The notes under the pieces were generated by a model. The model searched no databases and was not told the DNA's origin. It saw only the letters and a list, made by a program, of their open reading frames with translations. A program made the position numbers and the translations under genes. DNA of 64,000 nt from Methylobacterium platani (GTDB lineage Bacteria > Pseudomonadota > Alphaproteobacteria > Rhizobiales > Beijerinckiaceae), in contig NZ_LWHQ01000038.1 of NCBI RefSeq assembly GCF_001653715.1, positions 62,001 to 126,000 on the forward strand, read 5' to 3'. Of the stretch, positions 36,737 through 47,195 are shown one piece after another; positions within the stretch are counted from its first letter, which is position 1, and every line of letters starts with the position of its first letter.

Positions 36737-37265
36737 AGCTGCGCCGGAATGATGCCTTCGGCACCGCACGCGCAGTGCTGCAACCCGAACGATGATCGCG
36801 CTTCGGTCGGGTGCCAGTCGGATTACATTGAGCGGAGCGACCTCTATTCCGTCTAGTTCCAAGGGAGGAAGGCGGGCCTTCTCCGCGTCGTGCGATCGGG
36901 ATTTCCGTGCCACCGGAACGCCTGACTGCATGGCGATCATGAAACTGCCAGGGAACCTCGATTCCGGCATGCGAGCGATGATCGCCGCGACGGTACGTCC
37001 GACCTTGGCGCTCTTTTAGGGAAACGCGTGTCCATCGCCGCGTGCTAGGCGTGAGCATGCCCGGGAAGCACTTGCGCCACAACACATTGTCCTGCCTTCT
37101 CGCGGAGAAGGCGCGGCACCGTGCTGACAATCGCGACCGGACCTTGCACGGCGACTGCGTCCGAACCGCTCTCCGGCTCCCCAAGGCTCCGGACGGGGGT
37201 CGTCCGGATGCGCCGCCCTCGACGCGTGGAACGAACGCACCGACGCCAGAGACAGGTGGGACCCG
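36737..37265. other. 529-bp stretch without a supported gene
   Basis: Open frames here are extensions of antisense frames over the kinases. I see no RNA gene and no complete repeat. A ribosome site (aggtggg) for the next kinase lies at its end. Confidence 0.5.
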
Positions 37266-40106
37266 ATGAGCACCCACATCATCGAGCAGGGCAGCCAGGC
37301 CACCGCGAATTTTTACAACGACATCGATATCGGCTTTTGCATCATCGAGGTCGCCTTCGACGCGCCCAACCGCCAGGCCGACTACCGGTTCCTGGAGGTC
37401 AACTCCGCGTTCGAGGAGCATACGGGCCTGATCGACGTGACCGGCCGGTGGATGCGCAACCTCGCCCCGGACCATGAGCAATTCTGGTTCGACCGATACG
37501 GCAGCATCGCTCGTACCGGACGACCGGCCCGTTTCGAGTATTCGGCGCAAGCCCTCGGTGGTCGTCACTTCGAGGTCTACGCATACCGTACCGGAGACCC
37601 CGAGCAGCAGCGGGTGGCGGTCCTGTTCGCAGATATCAGCTTACGCAAACGTGAGGAGAGGCTCCGCACAGCACTGTTCGACCTGACAGACCGGCTCGCC
37701 GAGCAGGAAGACGTTGCGGCGCTCACGGACGTCGCCTGCGGTATCCTGGGCCGGACACTGGGCGTTCAGTTGGTCGGCTACGGCCTGGTCAATCCGGTGG
37801 CGGAGACCATCACGGTCGATCACGACTGGACAACCGACGGTGCTCAGTCGCTGGCCGGGATGCTCCAGTTCCGCGACTTCGGCTCGTACATCGACGACCT
37901 TAAGCGTGGCGAGACGGTCGTCGTCGAGGACGCCCGCACGGATCCGCGCACGGAAACGTTCGCGGCGGCCCTGGAGGAGCGCAGCGCGCGGGCGTTCGTC
38001 AACACTCCGATCTTCGAGCGCGGACAGTTCGTGGCGCTGCAATACGTCAGCACGGGCGAGCCACGCATCTGGATGGAGGAGGAACTCAGGTTCATCCGCG
38101 AGGTGGGGGTTCGCACGCGGACGGCAACCGCAAGGCGGCAGGCGGAAATGGCTTTGCAGGCCAGCGAGGCGCGTCAGCGCCACCTCTTGCAGCAGATGCC
38201 CAGCTTCGTCGGCGTCCTGACCGGACCCGACCACACGTACGCTTACGTCAACGACGCCTATGTACGGACGGCGGGTCCGCGCGCTTATCTTGGACGCAGC
38301 GTGCGCGACGTGTTCCCGGAACTGGCCGGTCAGGGTTTCTTCGAGCTCCTGGACCAGGTCTACGCCACCGGCGTGCCGTTCTCGGCCCGGACCACGCCGG
38401 TCCGTTTCGCTGGCGAGGACACGGACCGGTACATCGATTTCAGCTTCCAACCGACCCGGCGCGACGACGGTACTGTCACGGGCATCTTCGTCGGCGGCTA
38501 TGACGTGACCGAGCAACAGCGCACAGCCCTGGCGTTGCGGGAACTCAATGTCGACCTTGAGCGGAAGGTCACGGAGCGTGCCTTGGCGCGCGGCCGGACT
38601 TGGCAACTCAGCCCGGACATCATGGGCGTGATCAACGCGCAGGGCTACTTCGAGCAATCGAATCCCGCCTGGGCTACCGTCCTCGGTTGGTCGGAAGCGG
38701 AGGTCGCGAGCACGGTATTCTTTGACTTCCTGCATCCCGACGACGTAGCTCCGGCGCAGGAAGCCTGGGCGGCGGCGCTGAATCTCGGCCTGCCGGCGCT
38801 GAGCTTCGAGAACCGCTACCGGCACAAGGACGGGGGCTGGCGCTGGCTCTCGTGGGTCGCGGTGCCGGACGACGGCAAGGTCTACTGCTCCGCCCGCGAC
38901 ATCACCGCGGGCAAGGAGCAGGCGAACGCCCTGCTGCGGGCCGAGGACGCGCTGCGCCAGGCGCAGAAGTTGGAAGCGGTCGGGCAGCTGACCGGTGGCG
39001 TGGCCCACGATTTCAACAACCTGCTCACCGTGATCAAATCGTCCACCGACCTCCTGAAACGAACGAACCTGCCGGAGGAACGTCGCGTGCGCTACGTCGG
39101 CGCGATCTCGGACACGGTGGACCGGGCCGCCCGCCTGACGGGCCAGCTCCTCGCCTTCGCCCGCCGCCAGACCCTCAAGCCCGAGGTGTTCGCCGCCTGC
39201 GACGGCGTACGCGCGATCACGGAGATGGTCGGCACGCTGACGGGCGCGCGGATCAAGCTCGTGACCGACCTGCCGGAGGAGCGCGTCTTCATCAGCGCCG
39301 ACCCGAGCCAGTTCGACACGGCGCTCGTGAACATGGCGGTCAACGCCCGCGACGCGATGGACGGCGAGGGACAGATCACCATCATGGTGCGTCCGGCGGA
39401 TGCGATCCCTGCCATGCGCACCCACCCTGCCGTCGAAGGCCGTTTCGCCGCGATCTCGCTCAGCGATACCGGCACCGGGATCCCGGCCGACAGGCTCGAC
39501 CAGATCTTCGAGCCGTTCTTCACGACCAAGGAGGTCGGCAAGGGGACGGGCCTCGGCCTCTCCCAGGTGTTCGGCTTCGCCAAGCAGACCGGCGGCGACG
39601 TGATGGTGTCGAGCGTGGTCGGCGAGGGCACGACGTTTACGCTCTACCTGCCACACGTCGCCGCGGGGCAACGTGAGACGCCAACCAAGGCTCTTGAACC
39701 GGATGTCCTGACAGTGGGCCACGACACCTGCGTGCTCGTCGTCGAGGACAACGCCGACGTGGGCGGCTTTTCGGTACAGGCGCTGATCGAGCTGGGCTTC
39801 CGGCCGGTCCTCGCCGGCAATGCCGACGAGGCGCTGGCCGAACTTGCAACCGACGCGGGGCGCTTCGACGTGGTGTTCACCGACGTAGTCATGCCCGGCA
39901 TGAACGGCATCGACCTCGCCAAGGAGATCCAGCACCGGCATCCCGGCCTGCCCGTGGTGCTGACCTCGGGGTACAGCCACGTGCTGGCACAGGAAGGGAC
40001 CCACGGCTTCGAACTGCTGCAGAAGCCCTATTCGGCCGATGACCTGTCGAGGGTATTTCGGCGCGTGACGAGCCGGCGCCCGCATCCGACGGCACTGCCG
40101 AACTGA
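37266..40106 (+). CDS. PAS-GAF-PAS-PAS hybrid histidine kinase
   Basis: 946 residues, no membrane part. PAS at about 20-125 ([20 protein letters not shown]), GAF at 140-290, PAS at 295-425 (closely related to the second PAS of the kinase at 22474: [20 protein letters not shown]), PAS at 445-560, then DHp ([20 protein letters not shown]), ATPase domain ([35 protein letters not shown]) and a receiver ([30 protein letters not shown]). Key residues intact, unlike its frameshifted sister at 28322. Confidence 0.92.
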   Translation: MSTHIIEQGSQATANFYNDIDIGFCIIEVAFDAPNRQADYRFLEVNSAFEEHTGLIDVTGRWMRNLAPDHEQFWFDRYGSIARTGRPARFEYSAQALGGRHFEVYAYRTGDPEQQRVAVLFADISLRKREERLRTALFDLTDRLAEQEDVAALTDVACGILGRTLGVQLVGYGLVNPVAETITVDHDWTTDGAQSLAGMLQFRDFGSYIDDLKRGETVVVEDARTDPRTETFAAALEERSARAFVNTPIFERGQFVALQYVSTGEPRIWMEEELRFIREVGVRTRTATARRQAEMALQASEARQRHLLQQMPSFVGVLTGPDHTYAYVNDAYVRTAGPRAYLGRSVRDVFPELAGQGFFELLDQVYATGVPFSARTTPVRFAGEDTDRYIDFSFQPTRRDDGTVTGIFVGGYDVTEQQRTALALRELNVDLERKVTERALARGRTWQLSPDIMGVINAQGYFEQSNPAWATVLGWSEAEVASTVFFDFLHPDDVAPAQEAWAAALNLGLPALSFENRYRHKDGGWRWLSWVAVPDDGKVYCSARDITAGKEQANALLRAEDALRQAQKLEAVGQLTGGVAHDFNNLLTVIKSSTDLLKRTNLPEERRVRYVGAISDTVDRAARLTGQLLAFARRQTLKPEVFAACDGVRAITEMVGTLTGARIKLVTDLPEERVFISADPSQFDTALVNMAVNARDAMDGEGQITIMVRPADAIPAMRTHPAVEGRFAAISLSDTGTGIPADRLDQIFEPFFTTKEVGKGTGLGLSQVFGFAKQTGGDVMVSSVVGEGTTFTLYLPHVAAGQRETPTKALEPDVLTVGHDTCVLVVEDNADVGGFSVQALIELGFRPVLAGNADEALAELATDAGRFDVVFTDVVMPGMNGIDLAKEIQHRHPGLPVVLTSGYSHVLAQEGTHGFELLQKPYSADDLSRVFRRVTSRRPHPTALPN

Positions 40107-40119
40107 GCGCGCAACCCCG

Positions 40120-41835
40120 ATGCTGACCCAACGCATCCTGGCCCTGGTGGCGCTCGCCCTGACGCCCGCGCTCGCGATCCAGGGCTACAACGAGTACGCC
40201 CTGCGTACGTCACGCGATGCGGCGGTGCGGGCCGATGCGCTGGGCACCGCCCGGACCGTGGCCGCCGACCTGGAGCAGCTCGCGCAGAGCCTGCGTCAGG
40301 TGCTCGACCTCGTCGGCACCGAGGATGCCGTGCGGCGCAAGGATGCCGGCGCCTGCACCGCCTACCTCGGGGCGATCATCGAGCGGCTGCCGCAACTCAG
40401 CCTGCTCTCCGTCGCCGAACCCGATGGACGCGTCGTGTGCGACTCCCGCGGTTCCTCACCCGGGCTCTACTCGAACGCCGAGCGCGCCTACCACAAGCGC
40501 GTCTTGGCCAGCGACGACTTCGCGGTGGGCGACTTCGTGATCGGCGTGCGCACGCGTCAGCCGGCGGTGCACTTCGCACAGCCCGTGCGCGGGTATGACT
40601 ACCGCCTCACCGGCGTGGTCGTGGCCAGCGTCGACCTCGCCCGACTGTCGGAGCGCCTGCAGGCGGATCTGCGCTTCGCCATCACCACCCTGACGGTCAC
40701 CGACCCGGCGGGAACGGTCTTGGTGCGCCGACCGGATCACGCGGCATGGGTCGGGCGCAAGCTTTCAGGCGAGCGGCTGGCGCGGCTGATGCGAGCCGAC
40801 GAGACCACCCGTTCCGTCGAAGGTCTCGACGGACGTGCGCGCATCGTCGGTATCGCCAAGCCCGATGGCGCTCTCGCGGGATTCAACGTCATCGTCGGCC
40901 GGGACCGCGAGACGGCGTTCGCCGACATCGATGCCGCCACCTATCGCGGCATAGCCGTAATCCTGCTCGGTGCCCTCCTCGCGGTGCTGGCGACGCTTCT
41001 CGCGGGAAGGCGCTTCATCGAGCGGCCGGTGCGTCGCCTCCTGCGGGGCGTTGCCGCCTGGCAGGGGGGCGACCTCGATGTAAGGACCGGGATGAGCGGC
41101 CCCTCGGAGTTCGACCGCCTGGGCGCGGCGTTCGACGCCATGGCAACGACGCTTCAGGGCCGGGAGGATGACCTGCACGGCGAGATCGCCCGGGGACGGA
41201 GGATGCAGGAGCAGCAGACGACGATGCTGCACGAGTTGAACCACCGAGTGAAGAACACGCTGGCCACGGTCCAGTCGCTGGCACGCCAGGCACGCGGCGG
41301 CGAGGCGCAGGCGGCGCAACTGGAGGCGCGAATCCTGGCCCTGTCGAAGACGCACGACCTGCTGACCCGCGAGGACTGGACGGGCGCCTCGTTGCGGGAC
41401 GTGCTGGAGAACGAGCTGGCTCCTTACCGCACCGGCGCCGACCACATCACCCTGGACGGACCCGACGTGCCCTTGCCGCCACGCTACGCGCTCGCCATCG
41501 GCATGACGGTGCATGAGCTGGCGACCAACGCGGCCAAGTACGGGGCCCTGTCGGATGTCGGCGGGCAGGTCCGGGTCGCCTGGCGTCTCGTGCATTGCGA
41601 GGCAGGTGATCGACGCCTGCATCTCGACTGGCAGGAGAGCGGCGGCCCCCGGGTTGAACCACCGTCCAGGAGCGGTTTCGGCACGAGGCTGATCGCCGGC
41701 GGCATGCAACGGGAACTCGGCGGCGAGGTGCGTCTGACGTTCGATCCGACCGGGCTGCGCTGCCTTCTCGACGTACCCCTCCAGGGTAGCCAGACGAGCA
41801 TGCTGAGCCCGCTGACGGATGGGTTAATCCACTAA
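40120..41835 (+). CDS. Membrane-bound HWE-family histidine kinase
   Basis: 571 residues. A first membrane helix (LALVALALTPALAIQGY) and a second at about 267-290 (GIAVILLGALLAVLATLLAG) enclose a periplasmic sensor domain of the double-Cache type. HAMP-like linker follows (RRLLRGVAAWQGGDLDVRTG), then the HWE/HisKA_2 box LHELNHRVKNTLATVQSLAR and an ATPase domain with VHELATNAAKYGALSD and GFGTRLIAGG. Starts 13 bp after the preceding kinase. It is the only kinase of the island that clearly senses outside the cytoplasm. Confidence 0.92.
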   Translation: MLTQRILALVALALTPALAIQGYNEYALRTSRDAAVRADALGTARTVAADLEQLAQSLRQVLDLVGTEDAVRRKDAGACTAYLGAIIERLPQLSLLSVAEPDGRVVCDSRGSSPGLYSNAERAYHKRVLASDDFAVGDFVIGVRTRQPAVHFAQPVRGYDYRLTGVVVASVDLARLSERLQADLRFAITTLTVTDPAGTVLVRRPDHAAWVGRKLSGERLARLMRADETTRSVEGLDGRARIVGIAKPDGALAGFNVIVGRDRETAFADIDAATYRGIAVILLGALLAVLATLLAGRRFIERPVRRLLRGVAAWQGGDLDVRTGMSGPSEFDRLGAAFDAMATTLQGREDDLHGEIARGRRMQEQQTTMLHELNHRVKNTLATVQSLARQARGGEAQAAQLEARILALSKTHDLLTREDWTGASLRDVLENELAPYRTGADHITLDGPDVPLPPRYALAIGMTVHELATNAAKYGALSDVGGQVRVAWRLVHCEAGDRRLHLDWQESGGPRVEPPSRSGFGTRLIAGGMQRELGGEVRLTFDPTGLRCLLDVPLQGSQTSMLSPLTDGLIH

Positions 41836-42691
41836 GACAGTCGCAGCCTCGTTCTCCAATCGTAATCCCGAGGTCCCATGCGGCCGGGTCGGAAGGAGAC
41901 TGGAGCTGACCGTGCCGTCGCCAGGATGATCATCGGCCGCCGTCGAGGAAGGCTTCCTATCCCGTTAGGTCCGCGGACAAGATCATCCCAAGTTTCCGAA
42001 GGACGGACCGTCGGAATGCCATCGTCGACGTCCCTTGAACTGGTTTCATGTCCAGCCTCTTCGATCAAGACTGATCCTGTCAATCAGCCTAGTACAGGGC
42101 CAGCCAGTCAAGTCACTGCCGAAGCTAAGTTTTATATGTGTCACAACGTCAAAACGTTGAGGCCGCCGGACGGAGAATCATCATCTCAACAGCAGCTGTC
42201 GGGTTTTAAGCGGCTATTCAAGTGGTTTCGCCCATTGGTTCGCTGATGGCGCAGAGCAGTCGGCCGTTCGCTCGTATGGGGCGTCCGCTTTTCCGGTTTC
42301 GCCACCCGAAACCGGACTAGCTGGAAACCACCCAAGCCGGTCGCCCAAGCTTAGGCTGAACTGCCCGGAAGCGGACGTTCCCAATGCCTGCTTATGACCC
42401 AAAGCGGCTCCTCACAAACTATATCAGGAATGTCCGGTTGCGAGGATTTTCCAGACATTTGATTTCATGACAGGCTCCTTGACATTCGCTGCGTCGCCGG
42501 GCTCTGGCGTCAAGTGCATCAGCGCCGAAGGCTCTTCTGGCTGTCAGGAACGGGTCGTTTTTCTTACATGCCAGTTCATGTGATGGAATGACCGTTGGGG
42601 GCATGAGCCGCGCGAAGGCGCGCCATTCCCCTAGCTGTTCACGCGCTCGCTCTGCTCCTACCAAAGCCATCGAGCCGTTGACGGAGTGGGC
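41836..42691. other. 856-bp AT-richer intergenic stretch
   Basis: No supported gene. A short frame at 42136-42246 (MCHNVKTLRPPDGESSSQQQ and on) faintly recalls the start of DUF2277 proteins but is too short and diverged to call. The lower GC here suggests an island-internal junction between the signalling genes and the nickel locus. Confidence 0.45.
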
Positions 42692-43165
42692 ATGCAGCGC
42701 ATCACGATCACCATCGACGACGAACTGCTGGCAGCGGTGGATCGTCTCTGTACCGAACGCGGCTATGGTAGCCGCTCGGAGGCCGTGCGTGACCTCGTCC
42801 GCGATGCGGTCGCCCCATCCCAAGGCGATCAGGCGGGCGCTGCGCCATGCTACGGGACGCTGAGCTACGTCTACAATCATGGCACCCGCAACCTGGCGCG
42901 TCGTCTCACCGATGAAGGACACCACCACGGGGTGTCCATCGCCAGCATGCATGTGCATCTGACCAGAGACGATTGCCTGGAGGTTGCGGTGCTGCATGGA
43001 TCTGTGCCGGCCATGCAGGCTTACGCCGATCGCATCGTCACCCAGCGGGGTGTGCGCTACGGCCACCTGCACCTCATTCCCGAGAACAGCGCCGAGCCGG
43101 CCAACCAGCCGCACCCGCACCCGCACCCGCACCCGCACCCGCACGATGACAACGCTGACCACTGA
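42692..43165 (+). CDS. nikR: Nickel-responsive transcriptional regulator with His-Pro tail
   Basis: 157 residues from the ATG at 42692 (acggag upstream). N-terminal ribbon-helix-helix (MQRITITIDDELLAAVDRLC, GSRSEAVRDLVRDA) and C-terminal ACT-type domain with the nickel-site pattern VSIASMHVHLTRDDCLEVAV (His-x-His and Cys) and a preceding HHH. The tail carries five to six HP pairs encoded by hexamer repeats at 43110-43143, an extra metal-binding-like extension. It probably represses the downstream receptor when nickel is plentiful. Confidence 0.95.
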   Translation: MQRITITIDDELLAAVDRLCTERGYGSRSEAVRDLVRDAVAPSQGDQAGAAPCYGTLSYVYNHGTRNLARRLTDEGHHHGVSIASMHVHLTRDDCLEVAVLHGSVPAMQAYADRIVTQRGVRYGHLHLIPENSAEPANQPHPHPHPHPHPHDDNADH

Positions 43166-43187
43166 GGACCGCCGGCCACAGCCGGAG

Positions 43188-43215
43188 GTGTGAACTTTGC
43201 GTAGATTTCTCATAC
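43188..43215 (+). promoter_or_regulatory. NikR operator
   Basis: GTGTGA, 16 bases, TCATAC. This differs at one position from the known NikR operator GTATGA-N16-TCATAC. It lies between nikR and the TonB receptor gene, 8 bp before the first possible start of the latter. Confidence 0.85.
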
Positions 43216-43222
43216 GCGGGAC

Positions 43223-45430
43223 GTGCGAGGGGCACGCCTCGATGCCGCTTCTGGAACGCCATTGGCCCGCTCTACCTTGTCCTCTGCCCGCGGGGTGCGC
43301 CGATACAGCCTGCTCAGCTCCGCCAGCGTCCTGCTGATTGCCTCCCACGCCTGGGCCGCGTCGGCGGAGACCGAGACCGCCGACACCATCGCGCTCTCCG
43401 AGATCACGGTCGCACCGGAGGCACCGGCCGCCACGACCTCGGGCACACCTAACGCCAGCGCCGGCTATGTCGGCGGCGTCACCGGCGTCGGCGGTGCGCT
43501 CCGGCCTGTCGATGCCGCGAGCGCGGGCATCATCACGGGCGCGCAGATCAACAGCCGCCCGGTGACCCGACCCGGCGAGGTGCTGGAGGAAGTGCCGGGC
43601 CTCATCATCACGCAGCACTCGGGTGAGGGCAAAGCCAACCAGTTCTTCCTGCGCGGCTTCAACCTCGACCACGGCACCGATATCGCCATCAACGTCGACG
43701 GCATGCCGGTGAACATGCGCACCCATGCCCACGGCCAGGGCTACGCCGACCTAAACTTCCTGATCCCCGAGCTCGTCGGTGCGGTCGAGTTCCACAAGGG
43801 CCCGTACTTCGTGCGCGACGGCGACTTCGCCTCGGCCGGCTCGGTGCGGATCGACTATCTCGACAAGCTCAACCGCAACATCGCGCTGACGACGCTGGGC
43901 AGCTTCGGTCTCAAGCGAGCCCTCTCGGCCGCCTCGGCACCGCTCGGCGCGGGCAACCTGCTCGTGGCGGGCGAGGCGCAGACCTATGACGGCCCGTGGG
44001 TGGTGCCTGATACCCTCCGCAAGTTCAACGGCGTGGTGCGCTACAGCCAGGGTACGCCGCTCGACGGCTTTGCGGTCACCGGCATGGCCTACTGGGCCAA
44101 GTGGAATGCCACCAATCAGATTCCCGAGCGGGCGGTGGCGGAGGGGATCATCGGCCGCTACGGCACCCTCGACCCGAGCGATGGCGGCGATACCGGGCGC
44201 TTCTCGCTGTCGGGGCGCTGGAGCCAATCGGATGACAGCGGCATCACGCGGGCCTCGGCCTACGTGATCCGATACCAGATGAACCTCTGGAACAACTTCA
44301 CGTATTTCCTCAACGATCCGGTCAACGGCGACCAATTCCGCCAGCGCGACAGCCGCGTGCTCGGCGGCGGTGAAATCTCGCGCGTGTTCCAAAGCGACCT
44401 GTTCGGGCTCGCCATGGAGAACGAGATCGGCGTGCAGACCCGCACCGACGACATCCGGGTCGGCCTGTTCAACACGACGGCGCGGCAGTATCGCTCGACG
44501 GTACTGGACGACCGGGTGCTGGAGGCCAGCGCCGCGTTCTACTATGAGAACCGGGTGCGCTGGACCGACTGGCTGCGCACCAGCGTCGGCTTCCGGGCCG
44601 ACGGCTACTATGCCGATGTCCGCTCCGACACACCGGCGAATTCGGGTCGCGCCCGCGACGGCATCGTCAATCCGAAGCTCGGGGCGGTGTTCGGGCCGTG
44701 GCGCGACACCGAGCTGTACGTGAACTATGGCGGCGGCTTCCATTCGAACGATGCCCGCGGCGTCACGGCCACCGTCGATCCGGTCAGCCCGCTGTTCAAC
44801 GTGTCCCGCTCGCCGTTCCTGGTGCCCTCGACCGGCTACGAGGTCGGGATCCGCAACCGCTCGATCGCCGGGCTGGAAACCTCCCTGGCGCTGTTCCGGC
44901 TCGATTTCGCTTCCGAGAACCTGTTCCAGGGCGACACCGGCACCACCGAGCCGAGCCGGCCGACACGGCGGTTCGGTATCGAGTGGAGCAACCATTACGC
45001 CGTCACGCCCTGGCTGGCCCTGGAGGGCGACCTGACGATCACCAACGCCCGCTTCGCCGACCGCGACCCGGTCGGCCGGCGGGTGCCCGAAGCGCCGACC
45101 ACGATCGCGTCGGCGGGCATCACGTTCGGCGAAGGCCAGGGCTGGTTCGGCTCACTCCGATTCCGCTATTTCGGGCCGCGCCCTCTGATCGAGGACAACT
45201 CGGTGCGCTCGAAGCCGACCGCGCTTCTCAACGGCCGGGTCGGGTACAACTTTGATAACGGCGTCAGCCTCTCCCTCGACGTGCTGAACTTGACCAATGC
45301 CAAGGCGGATCAGATCACCTACTACTACGTGTCACGCCTGCCGGGCGAGGAGGCGGGCGGCGTCGCCGATCGCCACTTCCACTCGGTCGAGCCGACAGCC
45401 GTGCGGCTGACCCTTGCCGGCCGGTTCTGA
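43223..45430 (+). CDS. TonB-dependent outer-membrane receptor, probably for a nickel complex
   Basis: Up to 735 residues. A signal peptide lies at about 25-46 (VRRYSLLSSASVLLIASHAW A), so translation may begin at a later GTG or TTG (43298 or 43262) than the GTG at 43223. The plug domain includes RPGEVLEEVPGLIITQHSGE and FFLRGFNLDHGTDIAINVDG; the rest is a 22-strand type barrel ending in an aromatic C terminus (RLTLAGRF). The NikR operator just upstream points to nickel or a nickel chelate as ligand; known TonB receptors of this kind exist in Helicobacter. Confidence 0.9.
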   Translation: MRGARLDAASGTPLARSTLSSARGVRRYSLLSSASVLLIASHAWAASAETETADTIALSEITVAPEAPAATTSGTPNASAGYVGGVTGVGGALRPVDAASAGIITGAQINSRPVTRPGEVLEEVPGLIITQHSGEGKANQFFLRGFNLDHGTDIAINVDGMPVNMRTHAHGQGYADLNFLIPELVGAVEFHKGPYFVRDGDFASAGSVRIDYLDKLNRNIALTTLGSFGLKRALSAASAPLGAGNLLVAGEAQTYDGPWVVPDTLRKFNGVVRYSQGTPLDGFAVTGMAYWAKWNATNQIPERAVAEGIIGRYGTLDPSDGGDTGRFSLSGRWSQSDDSGITRASAYVIRYQMNLWNNFTYFLNDPVNGDQFRQRDSRVLGGGEISRVFQSDLFGLAMENEIGVQTRTDDIRVGLFNTTARQYRSTVLDDRVLEASAAFYYENRVRWTDWLRTSVGFRADGYYADVRSDTPANSGRARDGIVNPKLGAVFGPWRDTELYVNYGGGFHSNDARGVTATVDPVSPLFNVSRSPFLVPSTGYEVGIRNRSIAGLETSLALFRLDFASENLFQGDTGTTEPSRPTRRFGIEWSNHYAVTPWLALEGDLTITNARFADRDPVGRRVPEAPTTIASAGITFGEGQGWFGSLRFRYFGPRPLIEDNSVRSKPTALLNGRVGYNFDNGVSLSLDVLNLTNAKADQITYYYVSRLPGEEAGGVADRHFHSVEPTAVRLTLAGRF

Positions 45431-45463
45431 GACCCGAGTTCCCTACCTGATAAGGATCTTCGC

Positions 45464-45655
45464 ATGCGCACCCTCGCTGTCTCGATCGGATTGCTGACGG
45501 CTCTTTGGATCGGCTCTGCCGCGGCGCATGGCTGCCATCACGGGTGGCAGCAGGCCCCCGCGGAGGGCTGGCACAGCCACGGCCTCAAGTGCGATGCCCG
45601 CAAGGGCCTCGGCGTGTCGCGCCGCGGCAAGGGTCACGCCCGCCGGGCGGCGTAG
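45464..45655 (+). CDS. Small exported His-rich protein, 63 residues
   Basis: Starts MRTLAVSIGLLTALWIGSAA AHG with cleavage after AAA. The mature peptide begins HGCHHGWQQAPAEGWHSHGL and contains two cysteines and several histidines, then a basic tail. Found 33 bp after the receptor gene, so it likely belongs to the nickel operon and could bind nickel in the periplasm. A perfect hairpin terminator follows. Confidence 0.75.
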   Translation: MRTLAVSIGLLTALWIGSAAAHGCHHGWQQAPAEGWHSHGLKCDARKGLGVSRRGKGHARRAA

Positions 45656-45682
45656 CATCGAGGTTCGAAACGCGAGACCGTG

Positions 45683-45715
45683 CGGGCATCGGGTTCTCCG
45701 ATGCCCGTCGGTCGT
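45683..45715 (+). terminator. Intrinsic terminator of the nickel operon
   Basis: Perfect 10-bp stem (cgggcatcgg / ccgatgcccg) with a gttct loop at 45683-45707, then tcggtcgttt. It lies 28 bp after the stop of the His-rich protein gene. Confidence 0.75.
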
Positions 45716-45899
45716 TTCTAGAGCCGAGCAGCTTCGCCGCTTCGAGAGCCGCTCGACGCGTCGATCAAACAGTGCAACGGGCCCGGACCGGCACGGTCCC
45801 GGGGATGCTTGGGCCCTGGACTCAAAGCAGATCTCTGCCCCGTCCGAACCCGGGCAGACTGGATGCCGCCGGACGTGCGACGTCGGCCGGCCGCGGCGC

Positions 45900-46646
45900 T
45901 CATGCGTGCATCGCCAGCATCCAGACCGCCATGGCGACCATCATCAGGTTCTCGGTCAGCGAGACGAAGCCGAGCGGCACCTTGCTCGACCCGCCGACGC
46001 AGGCGCACTTGATCTCGCGCTTGTCGACGTAGACCGCCTTGAACACCGAGACGGCCCCGATCGTGCCGATGAACAGGGCAACCGGGATCGACAGCCAGTT
46101 CAGGGCTCCCGCGACCATGAGGATGCCGGCGAGGCCTTCCAGGAACGGATAGGCGTAGGCGTAGCGGACCCAGCGTTGGCCGAGCAGGTCGTAGCCCAGG
46201 AACATCGACGAGAAGCTCTCGACGTCCTGCAGCTTGAGGAGGGCGAGCACGCACATGCTGAAGGCGATGAACCACTCGGCCGCGCGCATCGTGAACGGCG
46301 TGCCGGTGACGGCATAGCTGGCCGCCAGCGCCATCAGCGCCGTCATGGAGAACACCGCGACGACCGGCGTGTAGGTCGTCGCGTTCGGGTCGTTCGCCAT
46401 CGTGCCGAAGCGACGGCGCAGGTCGTCGTAGCCCCCGACGCGCTCGCTGTCGATGAAGGTCTGGGGCGTCGACTTGACGTCGTGCTCGGCCTTGAAGCGG
46501 TCGGTCTCCTCGCGCGTGGTGAGCCAGTGGTCCTCGACCACGAAACCCTGACGTTCGAGCAGGTCCTTGGCCTTCAGCCCGTACGGGCAGAGGTGCTTGT
46601 CCATCACCATGCGGTAGAGGACGGCCTTCTGGGCGGTGGCTGGCAT
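45900..46646 (-). CDS. Glutaredoxin-MauE membrane fusion protein
   Basis: 248 residues. The N-terminal 80 residues are a glutaredoxin domain with an active-site-like CPYG (MVMDKHLCPYGLKAKDLLER) and TPQTFID. A MauE/DoxX-like membrane domain follows with helices at about 98-118, 125-142, 165-185, 190-207 and 225-245. A later ECKCAC-like motif (REIKCACVGGSSKVPLGF) is typical of MauE proteins, which help mature disulfide-rich proteins. Role here probably periplasmic thiol chemistry. Confidence 0.85.
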   Translation of the reverse strand: MPATAQKAVLYRMVMDKHLCPYGLKAKDLLERQGFVVEDHWLTTREETDRFKAEHDVKSTPQTFIDSERVGGYDDLRRRFGTMANDPNATTYTPVVAVFSMTALMALAASYAVTGTPFTMRAAEWFIAFSMCVLALLKLQDVESFSSMFLGYDLLGQRWVRYAYAYPFLEGLAGILMVAGALNWLSIPVALFIGTIGAVSVFKAVYVDKREIKCACVGGSSKVPLGFVSLTENLMMVAMAVWMLAMHA

Positions 46647-46715
46647 GCGAACTTCCTCAAGCAGTCGGTCGATATCGGGGGAAGCGGACCGGGATGAGCC
46701 CGGCCCGCCCGGTGC

Positions 46716-47108
46716 CTACCGGCCGTGCCGCTTCAGCCACGCCTCCATGTCGGCAATCTCCTTCTCCTGGTCGTCGATGATCGTCTGCGCCATCGCCCGG
46801 GTCTCGGGGTCCTTGGCGTGCGTCAGCGCGACCTTCGCCATGGCGACAGCACCCCTGTGGTGCGGGATCATGTGCGTGCGGAAGTCGACGTCCGGGTCGC
46901 CCGTATAGGCGACATCCATCTCCTTCATCATCGCCGCGTCGGCGGCCTTGAACTCGACGGTAGAGGCGGTGTCCTTCGGGTCCGGCTTCGTCTTGCCCAT
47001 CCCGTGCCCGGGCATGGAGCGATGGTCGTGCGACGCCTGCGCGAGGGCGGGACCGGCGAGGCCGGCCGAGATGAGGACGATGGCGGCGAAGGTGCGAGGG
47101 GCGGTCAT
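46716..47108 (-). CDS. Exported DUF305 (CopM-like) protein
   Basis: 130 residues from the ATG at 47108. Signal peptide to about residue 24 (IVLISAGLAGPALAQA). The domain has DVDFRTHMIPHHRGAVAMAK, the His-His pair conserved in DUF305, and a helical C terminus. Some relatives bind copper. A His/Met-rich stretch (SHDHRSMPGHGMG) follows the signal. A paralogue is encoded at 55904. Confidence 0.88.
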   Translation of the reverse strand: MTAPRTFAAIVLISAGLAGPALAQASHDHRSMPGHGMGKTKPDPKDTASTVEFKAADAAMMKEMDVAYTGDPDVDFRTHMIPHHRGAVAMAKVALTHAKDPETRAMAQTIIDDQEKEIADMEAWLKRHGR

Positions 47109-47195
47109 GGATCGGTCTCTGCTTCGAATGGGAATCAAATCGAACGGGGCCGCCCGGGACGCCCCCGGGTGAGGCCAGGGCGTGCGCGGACTTCG

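Noticed and set aside
36740-36970. Minus-strand protein-like stretch containing LPPLELDGIEVAPLNVIRLA
   Set aside because: Part of a frame that extends antisense through a kinase; no start signal or recognised family.
37641-40136. Minus-strand open frame of 831 codons
   Set aside because: Antisense shadow of the hybrid kinase at 37266, which has complete motifs.
42136-42246. Short frame starting MCHNVKTLRPPDGE, similar to DUF2277 start
   Set aside because: Only 36 codons, the rest does not match and there is no ribosome site.
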